Shown here: positions 33,852-44,354 of the stretch, piece by piece
Layout: every line of letters begins with the position of its first letter
Position numbering within the stretch: the first letter of the stretch is position 1
NCBI GenBank assembly: GCA_946998205.1
Contig: CAMPYJ010000013.1
Location: 1-60,721 of the forward strand
From: an uncultured Prevotella sp.
Lineage (GTDB): Bacteria > Bacteroidota > Bacteroidia > Bacteroidales > Bacteroidaceae
Direction of reading: 5' to 3'
DNA length: 60,721 bases
The notes under the pieces: model-generated
Told to the model about the DNA's origin: nothing
Database searches by the model: none
Seen by the model: the letters and a program-made list of their open reading frames with translations, nothing else
Made by a program: the position numbers and the translations under genes

Positions 33852-34365
33852 ATATCAAACCACGTTTTTAACAAAAATACAGCGTGTTTTACCAATGCCG
33901 CAACCTCATCAGCTAAAATACGGAAAGCATGCGAGAGTTTCATTATCTTTCTGTCAATCAATTCATTAGAACGAAAACCATCGGTCACTCCGTACCGAAA
34001 GAGCCACGAAACACAACCTTTTTCATGCCAGAACCGCCGTTTTGGGGACTAACAAGCGCGCGAAAGCATGAAGTCGGCACGGCAAACTCAATGAGATAAC
34101 CGCTCAACCTCATTGACATGACACGACAAAGATACTGACACAGGTCAAAAAAGCCTTGTTCTTGCGACAAAAAGGACTACCGGCTTTTCTATTCCGAGAA
34201 TTATTTTTGTAAAATAAAACGAATCGGATTAACATGTTAAAGAATTATTAACTATACTTTGCTTTTAACGGCAATCCCCCATCAGCAAGCCACTTCACAC
34301 CGTCCGGCATGCCTTTCCGCGCACAGAATGTACAAGATATAATTTTTTCTTCCAACGCATTTCAT
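33852..34365. other. Gap between men operon promoter and nrdA promoter, no gene seen
   Basis: About 500 bp between divergent transcripts. I find no recognisable gene or RNA in it. A TATTTTTG at 34202-34209 matches the -7 consensus but is 207 bp from nrdA. Confidence 0.5.
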
Positions 34366-34373
34366 TAACTTTG
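34366..34373 (+). promoter_or_regulatory. -7 box of nrdA
   Basis: TAACTTTG, about 42 bp upstream of the nrdA start. The -33 region is T-rich without a clear TTTG. Confidence 0.6.
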
Positions 34374-34415
34374 CAGAAACAACATTACAACTCTTACTTC
34401 TTATTATAACAACCA

Positions 34416-36935
34416 ATGGATATTACTAAGCGTAACGGCTCAACCGAGCAATATGACAAAGAGAAGATTGCCACGGCCATCAAGAAGAGCTTTGTCAGTA
34501 CGAAACACGAGATAGACGACGCCACCATCTACCAAATGGTACAATCGGTAGAAGATATTGTTTGCACCAACCACATCAAGCAAAATGTGGAGAGCATTCA
34601 GGATGAGGTGGAAAAGGCGCTGATGAAAAACGGTTATTACGCCGAAGCGAAGAGTTTTATCCTGTTCAGGTGGCAGCGAACCGAGATACGCCGCACTTAC
34701 AGGCGCATCGCCGAGGATTTGCAAGACGAGCATGTCACGGAGGTGTTGAAACACATTGCCACCGACTTTACTGACGAAGAATACAGCATACTGCTGCTCA
34801 TTGACAAGTATGCCAGCTTCAGCAAGGCGGGTATGACAGCCACCGAACGCATGGACGCGCTTATCAAGGCAGCGGTGGAGCTTACCACGCAAGAGGCTCC
34901 CGAATGGGAATTCATCGCGGCCCGACTGCTCAATTACCAACTCAACAAGCGCATCGCACGCTTTGAAGACAGCGAGGGACTGATGTCTCTGTATGACAAG
35001 CTGAAGTTCTTGACTGACAGAAATCTTTATGGCGCATATATCTTGCAACAATACAGCAAAGCCGAAATAGAACAAGCGGCAACATTTATGGATGCCAGTC
35101 GCAACCATTTGCTCAACTACTCGGGACTGGAACTGCTCATCAAACGCTATGTGATTCGTAATTTTGACAACAATCCCATTGAAAGTGTGCAAGAAATGTT
35201 CTTGGGAATAGCCTTGCATCTGGCAATGAACGAGCCACAAGACCGCATGATGTGGGTGCAACGCTTTTACAACATGCTGAGCAAGCTGCAAGTAACCATG
35301 GCAACCCCCACCCTTTCTAATGCGCGCAAACCGTTTCACCAACTGTCAAGTTGTTTCATTGACACCGTTCCCGACAGTTTGGAAGGCATCTATCGAAGCA
35401 TAGACAACTTTGCGCAAGTGAGCAAGTTTGGCGGTGGCATGGGTCTCTACTTTGGTAAAGTGCGCGCCGCAGGCGGCAGGATAAGAGGCTTCAAGGGTGC
35501 CGCAGGTGGCGTTATTCGCTGGATGAAACTGGTAAACGATACTGCCGTTGCCGTCGATCAGTTAGGCGTTAGACAGGGTGCGGTGGCTGTTTATCTGGAC
35601 GTGTGGCATAAGGATTTACCCGAATTTCTACAACTTCGCACCAACAATGGCGATGACAGAATGAAGGCACACGACATCTTTCCCGCCATCTGTTACCCCG
35701 ATTTGTTTTGGAAAATGGCGGAAGAAAACCTCAACCAAGACTGGTATATGTTCTGTCCCAATGAGGTGATGACCGCCAAAGGGTATAACTTGGAAGACTA
35801 TTATGGTGAGGAATGGGAGAAACGCTATTGGGATTGCGTGGCAGACACCACCATCTCTCGACGCATCATGCCCATTAAAGAGATTGTACGCCTTATCCTT
35901 CGGTCGGCTGTGGAGACGGGTACTCCCTTCACCTTTAACAGAGACACGGTGAACAGGGCCAACCCCAACCACCACAAAGGCATCATTTACTGCTCTAACC
36001 TCTGCACGGAGATAGCTCAAAACATGTCGCAGATAGAGGAAGTTTCTAACGAGATACGCACCGAAGAGGGCGACACCGTAGTGGTAAGAACTGTGAAGCC
36101 GGGCGACTTTGTGGTGTGCAACCTTGCCAGTTTGTCGTTGGGACACCTGAAACTGGAAGACGAAACAGAGATGAGAGAGGTGGTGTCAAGTGTGGTAAGA
36201 GCCTTGGACAACGTGATAGACCTGAACTTTTACCCTCTTCCTTTCGCAAAAATCACCAATCGCACCTATCGAAGCATCGGCTTGGGCGTGAGTGGTTATC
36301 ATCATGCGCTGGCCATAAGGGGCATCAAATGGGAAAGCGAAGAACATCTGTCGTTCATAGATAAAGTGTTTGAGCGCATCAATCGTTTGGCCATTGAAGC
36401 CAGTTCGGACATTGCAAAGCAAAAGGGAAGCTACAAATACTTTGAGGGTAGCGACTGGCAAACAGGCGAATACTTCACCAAGCGACAGTACACATCGCCC
36501 GAATGGCAAGCACTTGCCAAGAAAGTAAGTCAGCAGGGCATGCGCAACGCCTACCTCTTAGCCATCGCACCCACCAGCAGTACCAGCATCATCGCAGCCA
36601 CCACGGCAGGCGTAGACCCTGTGATGAAACGGTTCTTCTTGGAAGAAAAGAAAGGTGCCATGCTGCCTCGAGTAGCTCCAAGCTTATCGGATAAAACCTA
36701 TTGGGTGTACAAAAGCGCATACCTGATAGACCAATCGTGGAGCATGAGAGCGGCCGGAATAAGACAGAAACACATTGACCAAGCACAAAGTGTCAACCTA
36801 TACATCACCAATAATTATACCATGCGGCAACTGTTGGGATTGTACACCTTGGCTTGGCACTGCGGTGTGAAAACCATCTACTATATCCGAAGCAAATCGT
36901 TAGAGGTGGAAGAGTGTGAAAGCTGCGCCTCATAA
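34416..36935 (+). CDS. nrdA: Ribonucleoside-diphosphate reductase, alpha subunit (class Ia)
   Basis: An 839-residue catalytic subunit that reduces ribonucleoside diphosphates to deoxyribonucleotides. It has one N-terminal ATP-cone (about 1-95) for dATP control, the HQLSSCFIDT and YCSNLCTEI active-site cysteine blocks, and the C-terminal redox pair CESC that is re-reduced by thioredoxin. It is 96 bp upstream of nrdB; the gap holds an A-rich run, GAGTTT-like CTAAAAAA units at about 36990-37030. This is the class that depends on oxygen for the NrdB radical, which is notable for a probable anaerobe. Confidence 0.97.
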   Translation: MDITKRNGSTEQYDKEKIATAIKKSFVSTKHEIDDATIYQMVQSVEDIVCTNHIKQNVESIQDEVEKALMKNGYYAEAKSFILFRWQRTEIRRTYRRIAEDLQDEHVTEVLKHIATDFTDEEYSILLLIDKYASFSKAGMTATERMDALIKAAVELTTQEAPEWEFIAARLLNYQLNKRIARFEDSEGLMSLYDKLKFLTDRNLYGAYILQQYSKAEIEQAATFMDASRNHLLNYSGLELLIKRYVIRNFDNNPIESVQEMFLGIALHLAMNEPQDRMMWVQRFYNMLSKLQVTMATPTLSNARKPFHQLSSCFIDTVPDSLEGIYRSIDNFAQVSKFGGGMGLYFGKVRAAGGRIRGFKGAAGGVIRWMKLVNDTAVAVDQLGVRQGAVAVYLDVWHKDLPEFLQLRTNNGDDRMKAHDIFPAICYPDLFWKMAEENLNQDWYMFCPNEVMTAKGYNLEDYYGEEWEKRYWDCVADTTISRRIMPIKEIVRLILRSAVETGTPFTFNRDTVNRANPNHHKGIIYCSNLCTEIAQNMSQIEEVSNEIRTEEGDTVVVRTVKPGDFVVCNLASLSLGHLKLEDETEMREVVSSVVRALDNVIDLNFYPLPFAKITNRTYRSIGLGVSGYHHALAIRGIKWESEEHLSFIDKVFERINRLAIEASSDIAKQKGSYKYFEGSDWQTGEYFTKRQYTSPEWQALAKKVSQQGMRNAYLLAIAPTSSTSIIAATTAGVDPVMKRFFLEEKKGAMLPRVAPSLSDKTYWVYKSAYLIDQSWSMRAAGIRQKHIDQAQSVNLYITNNYTMRQLLGLYTLAWHCGVKTIYYIRSKSLEVEECESCAS

Positions 36936-36988
36936 GGCCGAAAAAGATTGATGTGATGACAATTGGTGAGGTAAAAAGCAAGCCAAAA

Positions 36989-37031
36989 CTCACAAACTAA
37001 AAAACTAAAAAACTCATAAACTAAAAAAAAC
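36989..37031. repeat. CTAAAAAA short tandem repeat between nrdA and nrdB
   Basis: Degenerate CTAAAAAA and CTCATAAA units of about 8-10 bp immediately before the nrdB start codon. It is like the AAGTT-type repeats elsewhere in the window. Confidence 0.5.
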
Positions 37032-38075
37032 ATGACACAATTAAAGCGCAATTCGCTATTCAATCCAAACGGAGATACAGACCTACGATTGAGAAGAATG
37101 ATTGGGGGAAACACCACCAACCTCAATGATTTCAACAACATGAAATACCAATGGGCAAGCGACTGGTACAGACAGGCCATGAACAACTTTTGGATTCCTG
37201 AAGAAATCAACCTCACCCAAGACACAAAAGACTATCCACGATTAGACAAAGCCGAGCGCACTGCCTACGATAAGATATTGAGTTTTCTCGTTTTTCTCGA
37301 CTCCCTGCAAAGCAACAACCTGCCTTCGTTGTGCGAATACATCACAGCCAACGAGGTAAACCTATGCCTGCACATACAGGCTTTTCAAGAGTGTGTGCAC
37401 AGTCAGAGTTACAGTTACATGCTCGACACGATATGCAGCCCCGAGCAACGCAATGACATTCTGTATCAATGGAAGACAGATGAGCATCTGTTAAGGCGCA
37501 ACACCTTCATCGGCAACTGCTATAATGAGTTTCATGAAAAGCAAGATTTGTATGCACTGATGAAGACCTGTATTGCCAATTTCATCTTGGAAGGCATCTA
37601 CTTTTACAGTGGTTTTATGTTTTTCTACAATCTCAGTCGCAACGGAAAGATGTCTGGGTCGGCGCAAGAGATACGCTACATCAACCGTGATGAGAACACT
37701 CACCTGTGGTTGTTCAGAAACATTATCAAAGAATTGAAAAAAGAAGAGCCCGAAATGTTTACGCCCGAAAAGGTGAAAGTGTACGAAGAGATGATGCGAG
37801 AGGGCGTTCGTCAGGAGATTGCATGGGGACAATACGTGATTGGAAACGACATTCAAGGGCTCAATGCGCAAATGGTGACAGACTACATTCATTATCTGGG
37901 CAACCTGCGTTGGCACAGCTTGGGCTTTGATTATCTATATGAGGACAATCAAAAAGAACCCGAAGACATGAAATGGGTAGCGCAATATTCAGACCCGAAC
38001 ATGGTAAAGACCGACTTCTTTGAGGCGAAAAGTACGGCATACGCTAAGAGTACAGCCATTGAAGACGACCTATAA
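37032..38075 (+). CDS. nrdB: Ribonucleoside-diphosphate reductase, beta subunit (class Ia)
   Basis: A 347-residue di-iron radical subunit. The tyrosine is kept in ECVHSQSYSY (compare E. coli HSRSYTH), with the glutamate and histidine ligands at its start. Other ligand blocks are FLVFLDSLQSNNL, NFILEGIYFYSGF and RDENTHLW. Length is normal. It follows nrdA and probably shares its transcript. Confidence 0.97.
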   Translation: MTQLKRNSLFNPNGDTDLRLRRMIGGNTTNLNDFNNMKYQWASDWYRQAMNNFWIPEEINLTQDTKDYPRLDKAERTAYDKILSFLVFLDSLQSNNLPSLCEYITANEVNLCLHIQAFQECVHSQSYSYMLDTICSPEQRNDILYQWKTDEHLLRRNTFIGNCYNEFHEKQDLYALMKTCIANFILEGIYFYSGFMFFYNLSRNGKMSGSAQEIRYINRDENTHLWLFRNIIKELKKEEPEMFTPEKVKVYEEMMREGVRQEIAWGQYVIGNDIQGLNAQMVTDYIHYLGNLRWHSLGFDYLYEDNQKEPEDMKWVAQYSDPNMVKTDFFEAKSTAYAKSTAIEDDL

Positions 38076-38087
38076 GCGCGAATAAAC

Positions 38088-39371
38088 ATGCTCAGTATTG
38101 CCGTTATTGGTGGTGGGGCAGCTGGCTTCATGGCTGCCATCACCGCCAAAAGACAAATGCCGAATGCCCACGTCTGCATCTTTGAGAAAGGGAAAAAGGT
38201 GTTGGCGAAAGTGGCTGTGACAGGTGGTGGGCGTTGCAACATCACAAACTCGTTCGCACAAGTAACCGACTTGAAACAGGTGTACCCACGTGGCGACAAG
38301 CTCATGAAACGCTTGTTTAAGGTCTTTGGCTATCAAGATGCGTACCAATGGTTTGAGGATAATGGGGTTAAACTCACCACACAGGCTGACCAATGCGTGT
38401 TTCCACAATCACAAACATCACAATCTGTCATTGATTGCTTGATGGGATTGGCGCATCAATGGGGTGTGGACATCTATACAGAGCATTGTGTGAAGAAGAT
38501 TACTCCATTGGAAAATGGAGACATCAAGTTGTATTTCGCACGGCAAGAGCCATTGGTTTTTAACCGTGTAGCTATCACGGCAGGAGGCTCACCGCATGCG
38601 GAACAACTGCAATATCTGTCGGACATAGGACACAAAATAGAACCGCCATGTGCTTCACTGTTTACATTCAGCATTAAAGAGCAACGTCTTACAGCACTAA
38701 TGGGAACCTGTGTAGACCCCGTCTATCTATCCATTCCCGGCACAAAACTGCGAAGTGAAGGCACACTACTTATCACGCATTGGGGATTGAGCGGACCGGC
38801 AACGCTCAAATTGTCGGCTTATGCCGCCCGAATACTCAACGAATGCGACTATCAGTTTCATGTTTCAGTAAACTGGATTCACACCACCAACACTCAAATT
38901 GTAGCAGACACACTACGCCAAACCGCCGTGGCGAATACACAAAAGCAACTGAGCTCCGTCCGCCCTTACATGTTGTCCACACGCTTGTGGAACTATTTGA
39001 TTGAGCGAGCAGGATTCTCCGTTCAGCAAAAGTGGAATGAGTTGGGAAGCAAAAGTATCAATAAGTTGACTGAAACTCTCACTAACGACACATACAACGT
39101 AGCAGGAAAAGGTACATGGAAAGAAGAATTTGTTACCTGTGGCGGTATCAGTTTGAAGAGCATCAACCTTACTACGTTAGAGAGTAAGGCATGTCCAAAT
39201 TTGTTTTTTGCTGGCGAAGTGGTCGATGTTGACGGCGTCACTGGGGGATTTAACCTACAAGCGGCATGGACAATGGGCTATGTCGCAGGACTAAATCTGG
39301 CGAAAGAGCCATCTAATCATCAAAACATAACAAATCATGTCAATCAAGAAATGGGAAACATTAAAGTCTGA
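38088..39371 (+). CDS. NAD(P)/FAD-dependent oxidoreductase, YhiN/HI0933 family
   Basis: A 427-residue predicted flavoprotein with the FAD-binding VIGGGAAGFMAAITAK at the N-terminus, the AVTGGGRCNITN block and the C-terminal GVTGGFNLQAAWTMGYVAG. The family is widespread, with no settled reaction. It is 12 bp after nrdB, so perhaps cotranscribed. Its last 35 bp overlap the start of the NUDIX gene. Confidence 0.92.
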   Translation: MLSIAVIGGGAAGFMAAITAKRQMPNAHVCIFEKGKKVLAKVAVTGGGRCNITNSFAQVTDLKQVYPRGDKLMKRLFKVFGYQDAYQWFEDNGVKLTTQADQCVFPQSQTSQSVIDCLMGLAHQWGVDIYTEHCVKKITPLENGDIKLYFARQEPLVFNRVAITAGGSPHAEQLQYLSDIGHKIEPPCASLFTFSIKEQRLTALMGTCVDPVYLSIPGTKLRSEGTLLITHWGLSGPATLKLSAYAARILNECDYQFHVSVNWIHTTNTQIVADTLRQTAVANTQKQLSSVRPYMLSTRLWNYLIERAGFSVQQKWNELGSKSINKLTETLTNDTYNVAGKGTWKEEFVTCGGISLKSINLTTLESKACPNLFFAGEVVDVDGVTGGFNLQAAWTMGYVAGLNLAKEPSNHQNITNHVNQEMGNIKV

Positions 39372-39879
39372 TTACATCATCAAACGACCGTGGCTGACGG
39401 CTCGTCGCGATGAGGTAAAACTGCCCAACGGCGTGATTCAAGACGAATACTATGTGCTGGAATATCCCGATTGGGTAAATGTTATAGCAGAAGACTGCAA
39501 GGGAAACTTGATTATTGAACGCCAATGGCGACAAGGACTGGGCATTGTGTCGAATGAAATTTGTGCTGGCGTGATAGAAAAAGACGAAGAACCGCTCGAC
39601 GCTGCCAAGCGAGAACTGCAAGAAGAGACAGGCTTTGGCGGAGGAACATGGAGCAAACTCATGACCATCTCTCCCAATCCCAGCACCACGAACAATCTTT
39701 GCCACTGTTTTTTGGCAAAGGGTGTAGAACCAATCAGCAGTCAACACTTGGACAAGACCGAAGACATCGAGTTTCAGTTACTGCCTAAAACCGAGGTCTT
39801 CGAAATGCTCAAGAACGGTGACTTCATGCAGGCACTGATGATAGCTCCTTTGTGGAAATACTTTTCTGAACAATTGTAA
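39337..39879 (+). CDS. NUDIX hydrolase (ADP-ribose pyrophosphatase-like)
   Basis: A 180-residue enzyme with a NUDIX box AGVIEKDEEPLDAAKRELQEETGF. The N-terminal domain and preceding EYPDWVNVIA resemble the ADP-ribose and sugar-nucleotide subclass. The exact substrate cannot be read. Translation start overlaps the previous gene by 35 bp, so coupling is likely. It is convergent with mfd, 14 bp apart. Confidence 0.9.
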   Translation: MSIKKWETLKSDYIIKRPWLTARRDEVKLPNGVIQDEYYVLEYPDWVNVIAEDCKGNLIIERQWRQGLGIVSNEICAGVIEKDEEPLDAAKRELQEETGFGGGTWSKLMTISPNPSTTNNLCHCFLAKGVEPISSQHLDKTEDIEFQLLPKTEVFEMLKNGDFMQALMIAPLWKYFSEQL

Positions 39880-39893
39880 GGAGCATTCATCTA

Positions 39894-42800
39894 TCACATA
39901 GATGCGCTGCCCTCTATCTCTCTAAGTATCTTCACACCCTCTTCAACACTCGAAACGTTGCTCACATGCAGCATCCGTTTGCCCTTCACCTCCTTTAAGT
40001 CGCAGCGACGGGCGTGCAGGGCAATGTAGTTGAGCACGCTATCAAATGCCTTACTCTTGTAATATGCACTCATGGGATTGCTGACAAACTGCAAGGTCAT
40101 GTTTCCTTGTTTCAGCATGAGCTTCTCACATCCCAAGCGTTTGCCCACGCGTCGCAACGCCACGACATTCATCAGTTCCACACCTTCATGCGGAACAGGA
40201 CCAAACCGGTCTTCCAATCTCTGTCTATAAGTGGTCAGCTCATTATCATCTTCAATGTTATCCAACTCGCGATACAACAACATACGCTCGCTGCTTCCCG
40301 GCACATAGTTATCAGGGAAATACATTTCCAAATCACTCTCCACGGCACAGTCGTCCACGAAATCGGCGCCCGACACCACTTCTCCACTTGCAATAGATTC
40401 TTCGTAAAGATCGCTGAACTCGTCATTACGCAACTCGGTAACTGCTTGTGAGAGGATTTTTTGATACGTTTCGTACCCCAAATCCTCCATGAAACCGCTC
40501 TGTTCTGCCCCTAACAGATTTCCTGCCCCACGAATATCCAAGTCTTGCATGGCGATGTTGAACCCGCTACCCAATTCAGAGAACGTCTCAAGAGCTTCGA
40601 GACGTCGGCGCGCTTCGGGTGTGAGAACCGATTTAGGGGGTGCCAACAGGTAGCAAAAGGCTTTGCGATTGCTTCGCCCTACACGTCCCCTCATTTGATG
40701 AAGGTCTGACAATCCGACGCGATGAGCATTGTTGATGATGATGGTATTGGCATTACTGATGTCAATACCATTCTCGATAATCGAAGTTGAGAGCAGCACA
40801 TCGTAATCATGATTCATGAAATCTATCAAGATATTCTCCAACTGTTCGGGTGGCATCTGTCCATGCCCAATCGCCACACGGCAATCGGGTACATATTTTA
40901 GAATCATCTTCTCTATCTCGGGCAGCGTAGAGATACGGTCGTTCACGAAATACACTTGTCCGTTTCGGCTCATCTCAAAGTTGATGGCATCGGTGATGAT
41001 TTCGTGTCCAAACGTACCTATCTCCGTGTGAATGGGATAGCGATTGGGAGGCGGTGTTCGCATGATACTCATGTCGCGCGCACCCATCAATGAGAATTGT
41101 AGGGTGCGGGGAATGGGCGTTGCCGACATGGTAAGCGTGTCAACGTTGGTCTTCAGCTTGCGAAGTCTCTCCTTTGTGGACACTCCGAACTTCTGTTCTT
41201 CATCGATGATGAGCAAACCTAAGTCGTGCCACTTGACCGATTTGCCAATCAACTTGTGCGTTCCGATGATGATGTCGATACGGCCTGCCGCCAAATCATC
41301 CAACACCTGACGGGACTGTTTGGCCGTTCGGGCGCGGGAAAGATAGTCCACGTTCACGGGCATGCCACGCAACCGCTCCTTGAAAGTCTTGTAATGCTGG
41401 AAGGCAAGCACCGTGGTTGGCACCAGCACCGCCACCTGCTTGGAGTCGCAAGCCGCCTTGAACGCCGCGCGAATGGCCACCTCCGTCTTGCCAAACCCCA
41501 CGTCGCCACACACCAAACGGTCCATGGGACGTGCCTTCTCCATATCGCCTTTCACCTCTGCCGTTGCCTTCACTTGGTCCGGGGTGTCCTCGTATAAGAA
41601 GCTGGCCTCCAATTCTTGTTGCATAAAGGTATCGGCACTGAACGAAAAACCCTTTTCATGTCGACGCTTGGCGTAGAGCTTGATGAGGTCGCGCGCGATG
41701 TCCTTGATGCGCTTCTTCGCCTTCTCTTTGAGCCGTTCCCACGCACCTGTTCCCAATGTAGACAAGCGAGGAGGTTCGCCAGTGTCGCTACGACGGTACT
41801 TGGAGATTTTGTACAGCGAGTGGATGGACACGTCTACGATGTCATTGCGCTGATAGATGATGCGAATCATCTCTTGATACGTGTTGCCCATGGGAACCCT
41901 CACCAAGCCACCGAACTTACCAATGCCAAAGTCAACATGCACGATGAAGTCGCCCGGCTGCATCTCCTGAAGCTCCTTGAGCGTGAGTGCCATCTTGCCA
42001 GCCCGCGCCTTGTCCGACTTGAGGTTGTACTTATGAAAGCGTTCGAATATCTGATGATCGGTGAAACAGCATATCTTCAGGTTGTTATCTACAAACCCTT
42101 CGTGCAGCGAGGCATCGCCCGTGCCCTTCAAGGAGAGCGGTACTTGGAGCCGCGATGATGTTCTTGGGGCGCCATTGTCGTCACGCAGGGCAGCATCGGA
42201 TGTGGCTTCCAGAATCTCGCGAAGACGCTCCACCTGCTTCTTGCTGTCGGCAAAGACGTACAACGCGTACCCTTGCAGCGCATAGTCTTCAAATGTCTGG
42301 CGCAGCAAGTCAAAGTTCTTATGAAACAAGGGTTGCGGCTTGATGCTGAAGGTGATGGTGGCCTGTGGCGTGATGGACGTCTGTTGTCCGAACAGGATGC
42401 ATTGGAAGCCAGCCGCATCGTGTGCGAATTGTCGTGCCGTAATCAGTTGCTGTTCTCTTCGCAGCGTGCGGATAATCTCCTGTTGTTCTACCTCCGTGGC
42501 TCCCTCCATGCGCTCTTGCACCACCTGCGAAGCGAAACCTTCGTTGTAGACGCGGTCGATGATGTCGTGAACGTAGGTGAAATCTTTCATCACCAACAGC
42601 GCGTCGGCGGGCAAAAAGTGCAGGAACGGCACCTTATCACTATCCGCAGTGGCCAGTTGGGGTACAATTTCTATTGCCGTTTGTTTGTCCTTGGACAGCT
42701 GGTCTTGTACGTCAAAGGTACGAATAGTATCCACCTCATCCCCAAAGAAGTCAATTCGCAAAGGCCATTCGCTGCTGAATGAATAGACGTCTACAATGCT

Positions 42801-43343
42801 TCCGCGCACGGCAAACTGCCCAGGTTCGTACACATAGTCAACCTCCTGGAACCCAAAAGCAAGCAAGTTTTTCTTCAGTTGCGTGAGGTCTATCGTCTGT
42901 CCCACGTTCAACCTGACGGTGCCCTCGTCCAGTTTTCGCTTCGACACCACCAGCTCGCACAGCGATTCGGGCGAGGCGACGATGTAAAGAGGCTTGCCCG
43001 CCGCCAGCTTGGACAGCACCTCGGTGCGCAATATCTCGTTGGCGGCATCCCGCTGCCCATACTTCACGGCCCTGCGGTATGACGATGGGAAATACAGCAC
43101 CTGCTGATTGCCAAGCACCTGCGTCAGGTCGTGATAGAAATAGCCCGCCTCATCGGCATCCTGAAGAATGAAAAGAATGGTTTTGGACAGCTGTCCGGCC
43201 ATTCCGGCGAACAGCATGGGGGCGGCAGAAGCCATGAGCCCCTGCAGGAAAACGATCTTTACCGACTTGTCTTCCAGTGCTTTTCGAAGCGCACCAGCCT
43301 GTGGCGACGCTCCATATAGTTGTTGAATGTCTTGTATATTCAT
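39894..43343 (-). CDS. mfd: Transcription-repair coupling factor
   Basis: An 1149-residue ATP-dependent translocase that displaces stalled RNA polymerase and recruits UvrA. It has an UvrB-like N-terminal module (about 1-340), the RNA-polymerase interaction domain (about 440-540, GDFIVHVDFGIGKFGGLV), the RecG-like helicase core with GDVGFGKTEVAIRAAFKA and DEEQKFGV, and the C-terminal TRCF domain. The start at 43343 (MNIQDIQ) is chosen since the -7 box at 43363-43370 (minus-strand TACCTTTG) excludes longer forms starting at 43454. The length is close to other Bacteroidetes Mfd. Confidence 0.95.
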   Translation of the reverse strand: MNIQDIQQLYGASPQAGALRKALEDKSVKIVFLQGLMASAAPMLFAGMAGQLSKTILFILQDADEAGYFYHDLTQVLGNQQVLYFPSSYRRAVKYGQRDAANEILRTEVLSKLAAGKPLYIVASPESLCELVVSKRKLDEGTVRLNVGQTIDLTQLKKNLLAFGFQEVDYVYEPGQFAVRGSIVDVYSFSSEWPLRIDFFGDEVDTIRTFDVQDQLSKDKQTAIEIVPQLATADSDKVPFLHFLPADALLVMKDFTYVHDIIDRVYNEGFASQVVQERMEGATEVEQQEIIRTLRREQQLITARQFAHDAAGFQCILFGQQTSITPQATITFSIKPQPLFHKNFDLLRQTFEDYALQGYALYVFADSKKQVERLREILEATSDAALRDDNGAPRTSSRLQVPLSLKGTGDASLHEGFVDNNLKICCFTDHQIFERFHKYNLKSDKARAGKMALTLKELQEMQPGDFIVHVDFGIGKFGGLVRVPMGNTYQEMIRIIYQRNDIVDVSIHSLYKISKYRRSDTGEPPRLSTLGTGAWERLKEKAKKRIKDIARDLIKLYAKRRHEKGFSFSADTFMQQELEASFLYEDTPDQVKATAEVKGDMEKARPMDRLVCGDVGFGKTEVAIRAAFKAACDSKQVAVLVPTTVLAFQHYKTFKERLRGMPVNVDYLSRARTAKQSRQVLDDLAAGRIDIIIGTHKLIGKSVKWHDLGLLIIDEEQKFGVSTKERLRKLKTNVDTLTMSATPIPRTLQFSLMGARDMSIMRTPPPNRYPIHTEIGTFGHEIITDAINFEMSRNGQVYFVNDRISTLPEIEKMILKYVPDCRVAIGHGQMPPEQLENILIDFMNHDYDVLLSTSIIENGIDISNANTIIINNAHRVGLSDLHQMRGRVGRSNRKAFCYLLAPPKSVLTPEARRRLEALETFSELGSGFNIAMQDLDIRGAGNLLGAEQSGFMEDLGYETYQKILSQAVTELRNDEFSDLYEESIASGEVVSGADFVDDCAVESDLEMYFPDNYVPGSSERMLLYRELDNIEDDNELTTYRQRLEDRFGPVPHEGVELMNVVALRRVGKRLGCEKLMLKQGNMTLQFVSNPMSAYYKSKAFDSVLNYIALHARRCDLKEVKGKRMLHVSNVSSVEEGVKILREIEGSASM

Positions 43344-43362
43344 CGCAAATGCGTTGAGCATA

Positions 43363-43370
43363 CAAAGGTA
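43363..43370 (-). promoter_or_regulatory. -7 box of mfd
   Basis: TACCTTTG on the minus strand, about 20 bp before the chosen start. TTTG lies 23 bp upstream, slightly beyond the normal spacing. Confidence 0.55.
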
Positions 43371-43560
43371 ATGAAATAAGCTGGAACTACGGACAAAAGC
43401 GCGGGTTATATCCAACCGTCTGCCAACCTCCTTGACTTTGACCCTCAACACCAATGGGATTGGCGGGCAAAGTCAAAGCTTTTGACGAACAAAGTCAATG
43501 CCATTCGTTGACAACCTGCACCACATTGAAAACCAACAGGTTGCCATCATGCGTATCGGT

Positions 43561-44313
43561 TCAATCCTCAGGCATGGTCGGATATTTGCGCAACCATCCA
43601 TCCAAGCGCAAGCGCATCACGCCGAAGAAGGCCTCTCCGAAGATGCCGCCGCTCATCTTGCTCACGCCCTCACGACGGTTGACGAAGACAACCGGCACCT
43701 CCTTGATTTTAAAGCCTATCTTATAAGCGGTGTACTTCATCTCGATTTGGAAGCCATAACCCTTGAAACGCACTTCATCCAATGGAATCGTCTCAAGCAC
43801 GCGACGCTTGTAGCACTTGAATCCCGCCGTGGTGTCATGCACGTTGAAGCCCGTCATCAACCGGACGTACTTGGAAGCGAAGTAACTCATCAGCACCCTT
43901 CCGATGGGCCAGTTCACCACATTCACGCCACTGACGTAGCGCGAGCCTATCGCAAGGTCGTATCCCTCGTCGTGACAGGCGGCATACAGGCGCGGAAGGT
44001 CGTTGGGGTCGTGACTGAAGTCGGCGTCCATCTCGAAGACATAGTCATATTGACGTTGCAGCGCCCACTTGAATCCAGTGATGTAAGCCGTGCCCAATCC
44101 CAGTTTACCCGAACGCTCGATGATGAACAACCTGTCGTCGAACTCGGTCTGCATCAAACCGTGCACGATGGCTGCGGTGCCGTCAGGACTGCCGTCATCA
44201 ATAACCAGGATGTGAAAAAACTTATCCAATGCGAAGACGGCACGGATAATCTTCTCGATGTTTTCCTTCTCATTGTACGTTGGAATGATGACGATGCTGT
44301 CGCTTTTGTTCAT
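43561..44313 (-). CDS. Glycosyltransferase family 2, polyprenol-phosphate mannosyltransferase-like
   Basis: A 250-residue soluble GT2 enzyme resembling Dpm1-type dolichyl- or polyprenyl-phosphate mannose synthases. Blocks are VIIPTYNEKENIEKII (nucleotide site), VIDDGSPDGTA, MDADFSHDPNDLP (metal-binding DxD region), GSRYVSG, and the C-terminal FGVMRLRLDGW. It lacks transmembrane anchors. It would transfer a sugar to a lipid carrier for later use in surface polymers. Its leader, about 95 nt, contains one 66-bp repeat unit with the promoter box at 44413-44420. Confidence 0.9.
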   Translation of the reverse strand: MNKSDSIVIIPTYNEKENIEKIIRAVFALDKFFHILVIDDGSPDGTAAIVHGLMQTEFDDRLFIIERSGKLGLGTAYITGFKWALQRQYDYVFEMDADFSHDPNDLPRLYAACHDEGYDLAIGSRYVSGVNVVNWPIGRVLMSYFASKYVRLMTGFNVHDTTAGFKCYKRRVLETIPLDEVRFKGYGFQIEMKYTAYKIGFKIKEVPVVFVNRREGVSKMSGGIFGEAFFGVMRLRLDGWLRKYPTMPED

Positions 44314-44354
44314 TGTTTTATTATTTTATGGTTTCAAGAAGTGGTGAGCAATCA

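Noticed and set aside
43344..43454. N-terminal extension of Mfd from an upstream start
   Set aside because: It runs through the probable -7 box and the residues do not fit the family.
43431..43478. TTTGACTTTG repeated and inverted near the mfd promoter, a possible operator
   Set aside because: The copies are short, spaced irregularly and have no known regulator; chance is not excluded.
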